Assembly (NCBI GenBank): GCA_036365515.1
Contig: CM070874.1
Coordinates: forward strand, 211,600,297-211,664,296
Length of the DNA: 64,000 nucleotides
Direction of reading: 5' to 3'
DNA from: Torymus aiolomorphi
Taxonomy: Eukaryota > Arthropoda > Insecta > Hymenoptera > Torymidae
The notes below the pieces were generated by a model. That model saw only the letters and a list, made by a program, of their open reading frames with translations. It did no database searches and was not told the DNA's origin. The translations under genes and the position numbers were made by a program. Of the stretch, positions 54,985 through 64,000 are shown in pieces. Positions within the stretch are counted from its first letter, which is position 1. Every line of letters begins with the position of its first letter.

Positions 54985-55280
54985 CCTTTTTAAAAAAGTG
55001 ATGAGCGGCCATGTTAAAGCACCTAAAGGCTTCATTTTGATTGGTCTATATAGAATAGGCGCCAAGATTTGCTTTATGAATTGCTTGAGATTAAGAGGTT
55101 TGAATTTTTAAAAATGAAATTGATTTTTCCCTTCTTAAAAAAGTGATGAGCGGCCATGTGCTTCAACATACCTAAAGGCTTGATTTTGATTGGTCTATAT
55201 AGAATTAGCGCCAAGATTTGCTTCATAAATTGTTTGAATTTGAGAGGTTTGAATTTTTAAAAATGAAATTGATATTTATA
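54985..55280. repeat. Two-copy tandem repeat of about 150 bp
   Basis: AAAAAAGTGATGAGCGGCCATG, TTTTGATTGGTCTATATAGA and GAGGTTTGAATTTTTAAAAA occur in order twice (from about 54,990 and 55,136). Confidence 0.85.
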
Positions 55281-56934
55281 TTTTTTAATATATAACTAAA
55301 TCAAAATAGCATCTAAATATTTATTTTAAAATAAGAAAAACGAGCTGATTGGTCCAAATAAAACCAATAAAAAGTTTGGAATTATGAAATATTTAAACTA
55401 AAAATATAAGTCATAAATATTATTAATGACTTAAAATTTGGTTTTGTATAAGAAAGAAGTATTCAAATTTTATCTGTAGTTAGCAATGAAGGATTATGAA
55501 TACTGTTTTGATAACAGTTAAAGTTCTAACCTTCAAATTTTTGTATTGTAGAAATTCCTCCTATATTAAAAAGGAGATGGATTTGAGGAGGCAGCCATAT
55601 TGCTTTTAGAGGGCTGCCATATTGCTGATCAAAAAATATGATTGGTCGACCCAAATTAGGGCCTCTGCGCGCATAGTGCGCTAAAATTCCTAGGAAACTA
55701 AAATAAATATAATCCAAGTTTCAATAAAAAATATTGGATAAATTTGCGCGTGATGTAAAAAAGTCAAATAAATTTTAAATTCATAATATTCCAATATTAA
55801 TTGTGTAGGTATAATGAAGGTAAAGGAGAGCGTGCGCAGCACGCCTGAACTTGCTAGTTCAAATCAAATTACAATTATATTGATCACATTGTAATTTAGA
55901 ATAATAAATGATCTATTTTAAACGCTTAAGCGTATTATATATATATATAATAAATCAAGATTTGTAAATTATATATCATATAAAATAATGATTTGTAAAT
56001 TATGATGTGAAATCATCATGGTATGAGAATATAACATGCTGAGCTATAAAGCTTTTAGATGACACTTTTAGATATCAAGCATATACACTAATAAAGGAAC
56101 ACGCAATCTTAGTATCTAAATAAGTGTCACCAGTGAAGGAATACAGCGCCAGTGAAGGAATACTTAATAGCGGCGATTTTATGATTTTATTCTTAACAAG
56201 ATAATTTCTTTTGTGCAGAATCTTTATATACAATGAAATAAAAATTTTCAAGGATTCGAAAATTATCGTCATGTTAGATAAACAATAATTAGAAAGCTTG
56301 ATATTTTCATATATATAAAGAAAATGTTCATTCATCGGTGATTGTTCCAATACTGGTATAGTCACCCTATCATATTTATTATACTAAAAATATTTTGTTT
56401 TTAGTATAATAAATTATTTTACGTATTACAAAAGTGTAACTCTGAAAAATATTGTCATTTTTTGTATATAAATACTACATTAAATCAACTACAATGCATG
56501 CACTAACTACATAATTACACACTACTTTTATACTACTCATACTCGTTCATCATATATTATGACATTGTAGTATCTAAAGTATCAATTTTAGATACCGGTC
56601 ATATGCTAGCTATTCATTTTAGCATTTAGATTATGTTCATTTTAAATATTCATTGTTATTTATATTATATTCATTTTAGATATTGTTATTGTCGCAAACA
56701 ATTTTCTTTTTCTTTTATAGTGTATTCTTTCATTTGCAATATAATCACATTATGCATTATAAAATTATAAGCATTATTTTAATACATTTTGAACATTATC
56801 AATTTTTGCTAGTCCACAAATGTACTGAGTTAAATAAACAATGCATGCACTAACTACATAATTATACACATGCAACTACTCATTCGTCATGTTTTATGAG
56901 AATGTAATATGTTAATATTAGTAATACCTATATT
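55281..56934. other. AT-rich region, no gene
   Basis: No coding signal. ATGCATGCACTAACTACATA recurs at about 56,494 and 56,842, indicating a diverged direct repeat of about 350 bp. Confidence 0.5.
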
Positions 56935-57150
56935 AATTTTCGTTTTCTTTTTCGTATTCTTTTTTCTTTTCTATTCTGTTTTTTTTTCGTATTCTTTTTT
57001 CTTAGTAATACCTACATTACTTTTCGTTTTCTTTTTCGTTTTCGTATTCTTTTTTCTTTTCCATTCTGTTTTTTTTCGTATTCTTTTTTCTTTTCTATTC
57101 TGTTTTTTTTTTCGTATTCTTTTTTCTTTTCTATTCTGTTTTGATTTTGA
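56935..57150. repeat. Pyrimidine-rich minisatellite
   Basis: Repeats of TTTTTTCGTATTC and TTTTCTTTTCTATTCTG. The Phe-rich ORF across it is an artefact. Confidence 0.85.
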
Positions 57151-57441
57151 GATTAGAGTGGTATAAAAACTATTACGCCAGTCAAATACTTTTCTTCATC
57201 CTACTTGTATGTCCATCGACAGTCATTCGACATTATTTACAGTGTAATAATAACTACTAAAAATAGTTTTACTATTCAAAAGTAATAAATATGTTTAAAA
57301 TTCAATATTCTAATATTGTATTTATCAAGAGCGGATCTTCTATATTCCAGTTTCTGTTCGAAAAATCGAAAAATTCTTTATTACAAGAGTCCATTTAACA
57401 TGGTAAATGAATAAACAGACAAAAAATAATGGTTTCCTTAC

Positions 57442-59386
57442 CCAATTCACGTATCTCGAAAACTTCATCGTTCATAGCGATAAAAAGGCACGTCAGACTC
57501 TCCGGCTGGGTGAGATGTATATCGAAAGGTTCATCGAGCGAGGCCAGCACCCAGTATCGCACGTCTGGATCGGTATCTGTAATACCGACGACAAGAAGCT
57601 TGCCTAGCACACTAGACATTGTGCTGGTAACAGTGGGTCCAGGCTGGCCGAGAGCAAGTCGCAGTAACCGCAAACAGATCTTGACAGCCTCGAGCCGTAT
57701 TTCTGGCTCTTCTCAGGTAAGGAGCTAATCAGCGCAGCGTCGTACAAACTGGAGCAGAGAATTGCCGTTGAAATTGAAGGTGCCGTGGGTCCGCAGACTC
57801 AGGACTGTTGAGGCAACGTCGATTTCCGTCGGCGGAGTAGAGACTGGACTGGCAGCTGTCCACGGAGCGCCTGGGTGACGTAAAGGTTCGTACATCAGCA
57901 CCTGTGAGAGCATGCGTAGGAGACCCTGCGATATGTCCGGCTTCAGAGACGGTACGCTGTGGGCCAGCTCTCGTAGGGACGTCGTTAGTATGGGCGAGAG
58001 TCCGGTTGCCAGCATGGGTTCTAGTAGGTCGCGGGTCGGCTGTTATTGTTTGCTTTACCGCATGGCCGAGCAGAGTGATGCAGACAAAGACGGCGGGCTC
58101 GAGTGTCCAGCTCATCTTCTTGTTCGGGGTTTCTTTGGACGGCAGCGAACTTTTTATCACCTCCATGATCTTTGGCAGATAGGGTTTGATTGCTTCGTCT
58201 ACGGCAACGGCGATCAATCCGATAGTTGTGAATGCCGCCTCTCTGTCCTTTTCTCTGCCCCGCAAGCTCAACAGCAGGTCGTTTAGAACCTCGCGTAGAT
58301 TGTCGACAACAAACTTTTCTTTGTTGAAGGCGCCAAGTCGGGGCAGTAACGTCATGAGGGTATTCTGGATGTGCCCATTGCGACTGTGTCGCTGGTTGAT
58401 CACGTCGCTGTTGATGTCGTCGAGCTTCTCTAGCATGAGACTGCGATAGACGGCTGCCTCATGAATCGGATAGAGGCTATGCTGGACACTCGATGCGTTC
58501 TGTGATGCGACCATTTCGATACGAGGCTCGTCCTCAATCTGGGCATCAACGATAGAATATCGTTTTCGTTCGTTTGCGAGGAGCATTTAGTCGATCCATT
58601 AGATCCTCGTAAAGTCGTTCCCATTGGAGATTACTGCAACGTAGCAGCTCATTCAGAGACTAGAAGCGATACGTGAATACGTTTGTCTCGGTTAAAATCC
58701 TTCTCACGACTAAGCCAGCCACTATCTCGTCCTAGCATTGTTTGTACCACTGGGATTTGTGCATATGCTTGGCAGTCTCGCCCTGGGCCGTCACCACTAG
58801 AGCTGCCCTGACAGCCTCGACTGCTCCTTCTCTAATCACGGGCTTAGAATCTCGTACAGCATTGAATATGAGCTCGAAGAACTGTGTCACCTGTTGGAAG
58901 AAGTATGTAGGCATGGAAACTGCAAGTTCCTTGAGAACAAGGACAGATGCGTGTCGTGTGTTTTCATGTCTGTCACCGCTGAGCCACTCAAAAGCTCTCT
59001 TGACTTCAAATTCCACATATTCTGCAGTAAAGGTAGCAGATACCAGAGCTAACTTCCCAACTGTCTTGGCAGCTATTTCCATAACTCCAACATCATCGGA
59101 GGTAATTGGCAAATCTTATAGTGCGAGTATTGATGTTTCCTACGTCTGCTCCAAAAAGGCAGACAATTGCCAGTATTCCTCCCTTCTTCTCATTTATATC
59201 TGAGCCGGATACCATTTCAAATATGTGGTGATTGAATTCATCCATGAAGGCTGTGATTTCTTCTTGCGTGACTTCGCGTAACTCTGTCTTGACATAAAGA
59301 CAGAGCTCGCGAGCTGCCTTATTCCTGACATCTTCATGTTTTGATTTAAGCCGCTGTACAAACTGTATAACCAGCGAACTTGTCAT
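57442..59386 (-). pseudogene. Tor: Tor kinase N-terminal HEAT region, broken and truncated
   Basis: Minus-strand segments match TOR in order. The start is at 59386 (ELREVTQEE, NHHIFEMVSGSD, EKKGGILAI). Then TFTAEYVEFEVKRAFEWL and REGAVEAVRAAL (about 59112-58735). Next come ELLRCSNLQWERLYEDLM (about 58650) and LMTLLPRLGAFNKEK. Last are LRHPGAPW and KLLVVGITDTDPDVRYWV (57730-57500). A canonical donor (TTGG|GTAAGG) ends the last segment at 57442. Frames change near 59,100, 58,740, 58,670, 58,570 and 58,040, with stops near 57,725. No FAT or kinase exons are present. It is an unprocessed, truncated duplicate, or a very error-rich stretch of the true gene. Confidence 0.8.
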
Positions 59387-59739
59387 CTTTATGATGACAA
59401 TCTAGTAACTCACCGCCTAGAATTAAAAAATATACTAATGTAAAGACATTTCTAAAAAGAATAAGACAATAATTAGTACATCTTAAATTACTTATTAATG
59501 AATATAGCATATTTGCTATATTTTTAGCTTAAAGACAAATCCAAATTCTGCGCCTAAAAATACGTAGAAGAACGTTTGATTACCGAGGAAATTCCAGATA
59601 CTTAGACAGAGCTCCCTCAGCACTGAAACTAATTGCCTACTAATCTGAGAAGCCGAGCTGAGAATTAATTCCTGTTATTCTTGAAATTTTTTTTACATGA
59701 TCTACTATATTCTCTTGACTAAAATAATCCTCTTGGTTT
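59387..59739. other. No gene seen
   Basis: AT-rich DNA upstream of the Tor fragment. A CTAGGCG|GTGAGT-like donor on the minus strand lies near 59,410 and may be a 5' UTR exon end. Confidence 0.4.
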
Positions 59740-60235
59740 ATATACTTGTCTTAATTAAAAAATTATGAAAAAATCCTCTTGATTAATAAAATCCTCTTGA
59801 TTGAAAATGTTTTCTTGATTAAAAAATTCTTTTGATTAAAAATATCCTCTTGATCGAAACAATCCTTTTGATTGATAAAATCCTCTTAAACGAAAAAATC
59901 CTCTTGGTTGTCAAAGTCCTCTTGATTTACAATCCTTTTGATTGATAAAATCGTCTTGATTGGCAAAGTCCTTTTGATTTACAATCCTCTTGATTGGTAA
60001 AATCCTGTTGATTGGCAAAATCCTCTTGATTTACAATCCTCTTGATTGGCAGTCCTCTTGATTGACAGTCCCCTTGCTTACAGTCCTCTTGATTGACAGT
60101 CCTCTTGCTTACAGTCCTCTTGATTGCCAATCCTCTTGCTTACAGTTCTCTTGATTGACAGTCCTCTTGCTTACAGTCCTCTTGATTGTCAGTCCTCTTG
60201 CTTACAGACCTCTTGATTGGCAGTCCTCTTGATAA
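59740..60235. repeat. Minisatellite of TCCTCTTGATTG words
   Basis: Dozens of 12-24-bp units of the type AATCCTCTTGATTGA, changing to CAGTCCTCTTGATTGACAG and TCCTCTTGCTTACAG toward the right. The array runs into the 3' end of the myosin fragment. Confidence 0.9.
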
Positions 60236-60239
60236 CACT

Positions 60240-60732
60240 AAGTACACTTGAATATGCAAGCAAAGTAGTCTCATCTTTTGTGTACAGTTTTCGCGTTACC
60301 AAAGTCCTCGAGCACAGGTTCGGCGCTGAGAATCGTTGCTTGACCTCGCAAGCGGGCGAGCCCTTCTGGCTCAGGGTGGAGCGATGATGGAGCAGAAAAT
60401 TCGTTGACTCGGTCTTACCGGAACCGCTCTCGCCACTTATCACAATGCACTGATTCTTCTTCTTCTTGAGCACGCAGTGATATCTTTCAAGCCTTTGATT
60501 CTGATAAAGATTCATATGCTTCGGATTATAAATCGAATAGAATTTGAAGGAGTTCCGGGCGAGCAGTATGCTGCCAACGTAGGTATAAATATTGCCGGTG
60601 ATAAATCGGCAGCTGGCAGATATCCGGATACTCCTTATCATGCGGTTGATGCATAAAGCGATTGAAGTAGATTAAGGAACTGCGGATCCATGGGAAATCT
60701 GCTGTCTGACCACAGGTAGCCAGACGTAAAAC
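60240..60732 (-). pseudogene. Class IX-like myosin motor-domain fragment, broken
   Basis: The minus-strand exon begins after an ACTTTCAG acceptor at 60732. It shows [20 protein letters not shown], then in another frame [19 protein letters not shown] and the intact P-loop [20 protein letters not shown]. After a further frame change comes [16 protein letters not shown]. These are the myosin N-terminal motor strand, P-loop and the segment before switch I. The wording [12 protein letters not shown] after the P-loop is most like myosin IX. About 14 residues are missing between YQNQRL and YHC, and frames shift at least twice. It is fused to the minisatellite. Confidence 0.75.
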
Positions 60733-60857
60733 CTGAAAGTTATGCATTTTATTAGTTATGAATTTACTCATACAATTATTTGCACAAAAATTTTTAATTT
60801 GTTTTGCTTATTCTTTAAATTAACTGGGCCACAAAAAAATTATTTTTTTTTTATTAA

Positions 60858-61340
60858 GGTGGTTGTCCTCGGACTCTCTAGTCAAAGCAGTGCTAAATAT
60901 AGAAGTTAGATAAAGTTAAAAAAAAATTGTAATGTGATTTATTTAATTCAAATGATAGAGATAGTCAATGTATTATAAATAAAGTGTATTTAACATGACT
61001 AAAGTAACTTTTTATAAAATAGCGATATTTTGGAAACTAGATATCGTCACTACAAACATTTTTTATTATTTTTGGAGTAATGAATAGAGACTCATGAAGG
61101 GTTTCCATCCTAAATCTAAAATTAGCATAGAAACAAAAAAAATTCCGGTTATTTATCAATAGTTGTTTGTAGTGACAACATCTAATTTCTACAATATCGA
61201 CATTTTGTGAAAAAAGTTATCTTAGTCATGTTAAATACACTTTATAATAAATAAATCACATTACAACTATGGTTTTTTTTTATTTTAGGTAACTTCATCA
61301 TTTAGCACTTATTTTGACTAGGGAGTCGAGCAGAACCACC
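60858..61340. mobile_element. 483-bp foldback MITE flanked by TTAA
   Basis: TTAA at 60854-60857 and 61341-61344. Ends are GGTGGTTGTCC and the complement of GGTGGTTCTGC. Long imperfect inverted arms include TTGTAATGTGATTTATTTA, AAGTGTATTTAACATGACTA and TCACTACAAACA with their complements. TTAA duplications and GG ends point to a piggyBac-type MITE. No ORF. Confidence 0.75.
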
Positions 61341-61344
61341 TTAA

Positions 61345-62074
61345 GGGGTAACGCCACTCTAGAAGTCGAAAAAAACGCGATTTTCGGAAATTTAAAAAAG
61401 ATTAACTTGCAAACTATTATCGCAGCATTCATTATGTCAGTTGGAAACTGTGCGTAGGTATTCTATTGTGTTGGCAGGCAGTAACTTGTTTTGCTCACTG
61501 GAAACAAAAATCTATAATTTCCTATGTGTGTTTAGTCTTTTCAAATCTCTTGAGTATTTTGACATGTTTATTGCAGAAGTTTACTGATGTTGTTAGACAA
61601 TATTCTAGATTTTAACTGAAAAAGAAGAAATTATTTGTTATTACAAATTAAAAACTGATAACATTTAATTAAATATAACACCTTTGTTCAAATTCACAAA
61701 TTAATAAAAACAGAATCTTACAATCGTTATAAAAGTATTAAAACGGTATTTCAAAAATAAAATTGCTTGTTACAAATATGTGGATAAAAATTAAGAATTT
61801 AAATCTAAAATTTGAGCATAGCACCCCTTAAAAGTCAATCAATCAAACTGACTTTTACAGATTAATATAAATTTTTCATAATTTTTACATGCTCTCAGAT
61901 TTATGGCTCAACCATGTCCCCTTAAATTAAATATTCTATGCCTTGCATCTTGTCAACACAGCTGTTACAGCAGACCTATAGAGCTTACGGACAGACTCAC
62001 ACTACACTACATGAAAAGGGTCAAAATTCAAAACTTGACAAGAAAATTCAGCCAGCTCCTACAATATAAAAGCC
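61345..62074. other. No gene; part of a direct repeat
   Basis: TTTTTACATGC...CATAGCTGTTACAGCAG.CCT (about 61,880-61,980) is repeated at about 62,855-62,920. The ORF at 61903-62124 lacks motifs. Confidence 0.45.
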
Positions 62075-62545
62075 ACCTGTCAGATTTAGCAGTTAGATTG
62101 GCCATTCAATGTTATCAATATTAACTTTCAGGTGATGTGTCCGTACTTAATCCAAAGAATATAAGAATGATAGATATCCGCTTCAGTAATGCATCTCAGA
62201 TATCTCATGTACTTTGGAGTTGACTTTATCTTTCTGAAAGTACATGTAATTTAATAAAAAAATGAAAATATCGAATTTTTCATTTTTGACAATTCTAAAA
62301 ATACACAAGCAGTGTCTTAGCTAAATCTGAAAATTGCATAATTTCATTTTTTTTATTAAATTATACCTACTTACAGAAAGATAAAATCAGCTAAGAAATA
62401 CATGCGATGCCTGAAATATATTTTAGAAGCAAATTTCTATCATTCTTATATTCTTTTGGATTAAGTACTAAAACAGATCACCTCAAAGTAAACATCGACA
62501 ACACTTAATGATGAGTACATCAGCTACATCTGACAGGTGACTTTT
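62075..62545. repeat. Imperfect palindrome (foldback), about 470 bp
   Basis: ACCTGTCAGAT (62083) pairs with ATCTGACAGGT (about 62,528). GTACTTAATCCAAAGAATAT AAGAATGATAG (from about 62,139) pairs with CTATCATTCTTATATTCTTT TGGATTAAGTAC (to about 62,468). Non-autonomous foldback repeat; termini not defined. Confidence 0.65.
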
Positions 62546-62919
62546 ATATTAAAGGAGCGGGATTAATTCGTCTTCTCAAGTTGTAAATTTCAGTCTATTT
62601 ATTTAAATATGTTTTCTCTTCTGAAATCTGAGATTCCGTGTGGTGTCAATTTGTCCGAAAGATCTATAGATTTATAGACCTGCTTGTAATATGATAATTA
62701 ATTTTTTCTTTAAGAGAGTATGATTGAATAATAGATCTAGGTACCTGTCAGAATTATGAAAAGTTGATTATAACTTGTAAAAGTCAATTAACGCTCATTA
62801 ATTATTCATTAACTACTACAATTAAACTGAATTTTAAAGGTTAACATAGCTTTTTCACAATCTTTACATGCACTGATGCCTAGCATTTTGTAAACATAGC
62901 TGTTACAGCAGGCCTTGTA
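62546..62919. other. No gene seen
   Basis: AT-rich flank with the second copy of the 61,880 direct repeat at its right end. Confidence 0.45.
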
Positions 62920-64000
62920 ACGGGATGGCTTCTGGGGTAAAATCCCAAAAAGCCACAGGCCAGCGATGCCTTAGAACACGGTGCCGCGGGTGTCAGACTA
63001 AAATGACTTGCCCGGGGTTCTGCTCCTGGAATTCCGAAAACAACGCGAAGATCGCACGCGAACTGCGCTTTCCAACTAATTGGATCGCTGAGTTAAAAGC
63101 GCGCCAAAGAGTAAAGCGCACGGCCGCTACGCTCAGATATGAAAACGACCAGCGGAGTCGTTTTCCCGCGGAGGCGGCGGTATCCGGGAGAAGGTTAGTT
63201 TAAGGTCGATAAATGAAGAATAGCCTCAATTATTTCATAGCACAATAACAAGGTCTATTCTAATTAATCATTTACATCAAAAACGCGTCGCGTTGCGCGC
63301 CGACAAGAAGACGGGATCCACCGCTCGGCGCGGGCGGATCAAGGTATCTATTTTCACTGGGCCGGTGAACGCACCACCGGCCACTCGCCGCTGCGAGTCG
63401 AAAATACACAAATAAATCGCTGCGCGGGAAGTACAAAGAGGCTTACCGGGAGAGGAGTGCACTCCTCTCGTCGCTCGCTCACGAATCCGCTCCTGCGTCA
63501 GGCCTTATCCTACGGTCGACTCGAAGTGTTCAGGCCGAGTCCTAACATCCAGCCTTCACCTACCGATGCTTCGGATCCCAGGAGTAGCTCGGATTGTTCA
63601 CGTGCGCTGGTCTCCGTGGACGGTACGTGGACGGGCGCTGCTCTGCACCGGTAAGGACGCACGATACCGTTTTCTTCGCGGACGATCAAATTAACTCGCG
63701 TACGCGCGGTTTGACAGCCCGAGAGAATCTGATTCAAAAATGAATCGAGCGCGACTTTGCATCCGCCAAAGTCGCGCAGCCCCCCGCGCAGATCGCGAAT
63801 ACATCGTTCGAGCGATGTCAACAAATGCTCGAGATGCGTGAATTCGCAGGAACGAGAGCAAACGAGTTCGATAGAATACGGAGAACCGAGATCCTTATTT
63901 TCTCCGTATTTTATCCTGGAACTCCGTTATACCCCTCTCCCAGACGTTGCGTAGCGGGAGAGAAGCCACTCGATACTGAGGCTCTCGTTCAACGCGACTT
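62920..64000. other. GC-rich island with hairpins, no recognised gene
   Basis: Base composition switches abruptly to GC-rich and CpG-rich at about 62,925. A 92-codon plus-strand ORF (62925-63203) has a short Cys/Arg motif (RTRCRGCQTK) but no known domain. Perfect or near-perfect hairpins: 63138-63162 (GAAAACGAC stems), 63749-63777 (GCGCGACTTTG stems) and 63876-63912 (AATACGGAGA stems). It could be a CpG-rich promoter of a gene beyond the window, or a GC-rich repeat. Evidence is insufficient to choose. Confidence 0.4.

Noticed and set aside
56909..57166. Phe-rich membrane-like ORF
   Set aside because: Translation of a pyrimidine minisatellite.
57407..58449. Plus-strand ORFs opposite the Tor fragment
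   Set aside because: Shadows of the minus-strand Tor coding sequence.
59740..60235. CRISPR-like regular repeats
   Set aside because: Units are 12-24 bp without unique spacers, in a eukaryotic context; an ordinary minisatellite.

Overview
The window is arthropod nuclear DNA, most likely insect and possibly a parasitoid wasp. It is AT-rich and full of satellites, foldback MITEs and microsatellites. It contains spliced host exons and two copies of a Polinton/Maverick virus-like transposon. The species call is an inference from the repeat style and gene families; nothing in the sequence fixes it.

Region 1 (1-22,812): a plus-strand host gene for a BEN-domain protein, seen as four phase-compatible exons (1096-1275, 20129-20310, 20960-21179, 22487-about 22722). 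The first visible intron holds a complete Polinton at 1376-20011 (18,636 bp). It is bounded by a perfect 6-bp target duplication (AATCGT) and terminal inverted repeats of about 1 kb. All its genes are on the plus strand: a TATA-driven spliced gene of unknown function, protein-primed DNA polymerase B, packaging ATPase, two small unknown proteins, DDE integrase plus chromodomain, penton-like protein, basic pVI/pX-like protein, double jelly-roll major capsid protein, an unknown protein with an acidic tail, adenain-type protease, a possible PC4-like protein, and a 58-codon ORF. Together these make a self-synthesising, potentially virion-forming element. The polymerase carries several stops and frameshifts and has lost an exonuclease residue. 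Several other genes are broken only by a one-base slip near a short homopolymer, which may be assembly error.

Region 2 (22.8-35.4 kb): no confident gene. It holds a 304-bp MITE, a 106-bp tandem array (24.4-26.7 kb), diverged tandem repeats, a CAGTTA-rich foldback MITE with a recognisable empty site, a solitary hammerhead-like Penelope fragment, and dispersed copies of one local repeat.

Region 3 (35.4-41.0 kb): the 3' half of a second, older Polinton on the minus strand. It keeps a terminal AGTAGTAA end and remnants of the PC4-like, protease, acidic-tail, capsid, pX-like and penton-like genes. Its other end is lost into satellite DNA.

Region 4 (41.0-54.5 kb): three tandem-repeat families. 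One has higher-order structure and ends in a 100-N gap; another is interrupted by a hairpin-bearing block. They are followed by a Penelope-like retroelement (RT plus GIY-YIG) in head-to-head arrangement with an inverted partial copy. Both copies carry a hammerhead motif, and a 14-bp direct repeat flanks the whole.

Region 5 (54.5-64.0 kb): AT-rich DNA, then minus-strand broken fragments of two conserved genes, the N-terminal HEAT region of Tor kinase and the motor domain of a class IX-like myosin. Between them is a minisatellite. After them come a TTAA-flanked MITE, another foldback repeat and a GC-rich island with hairpins but no recognised gene.
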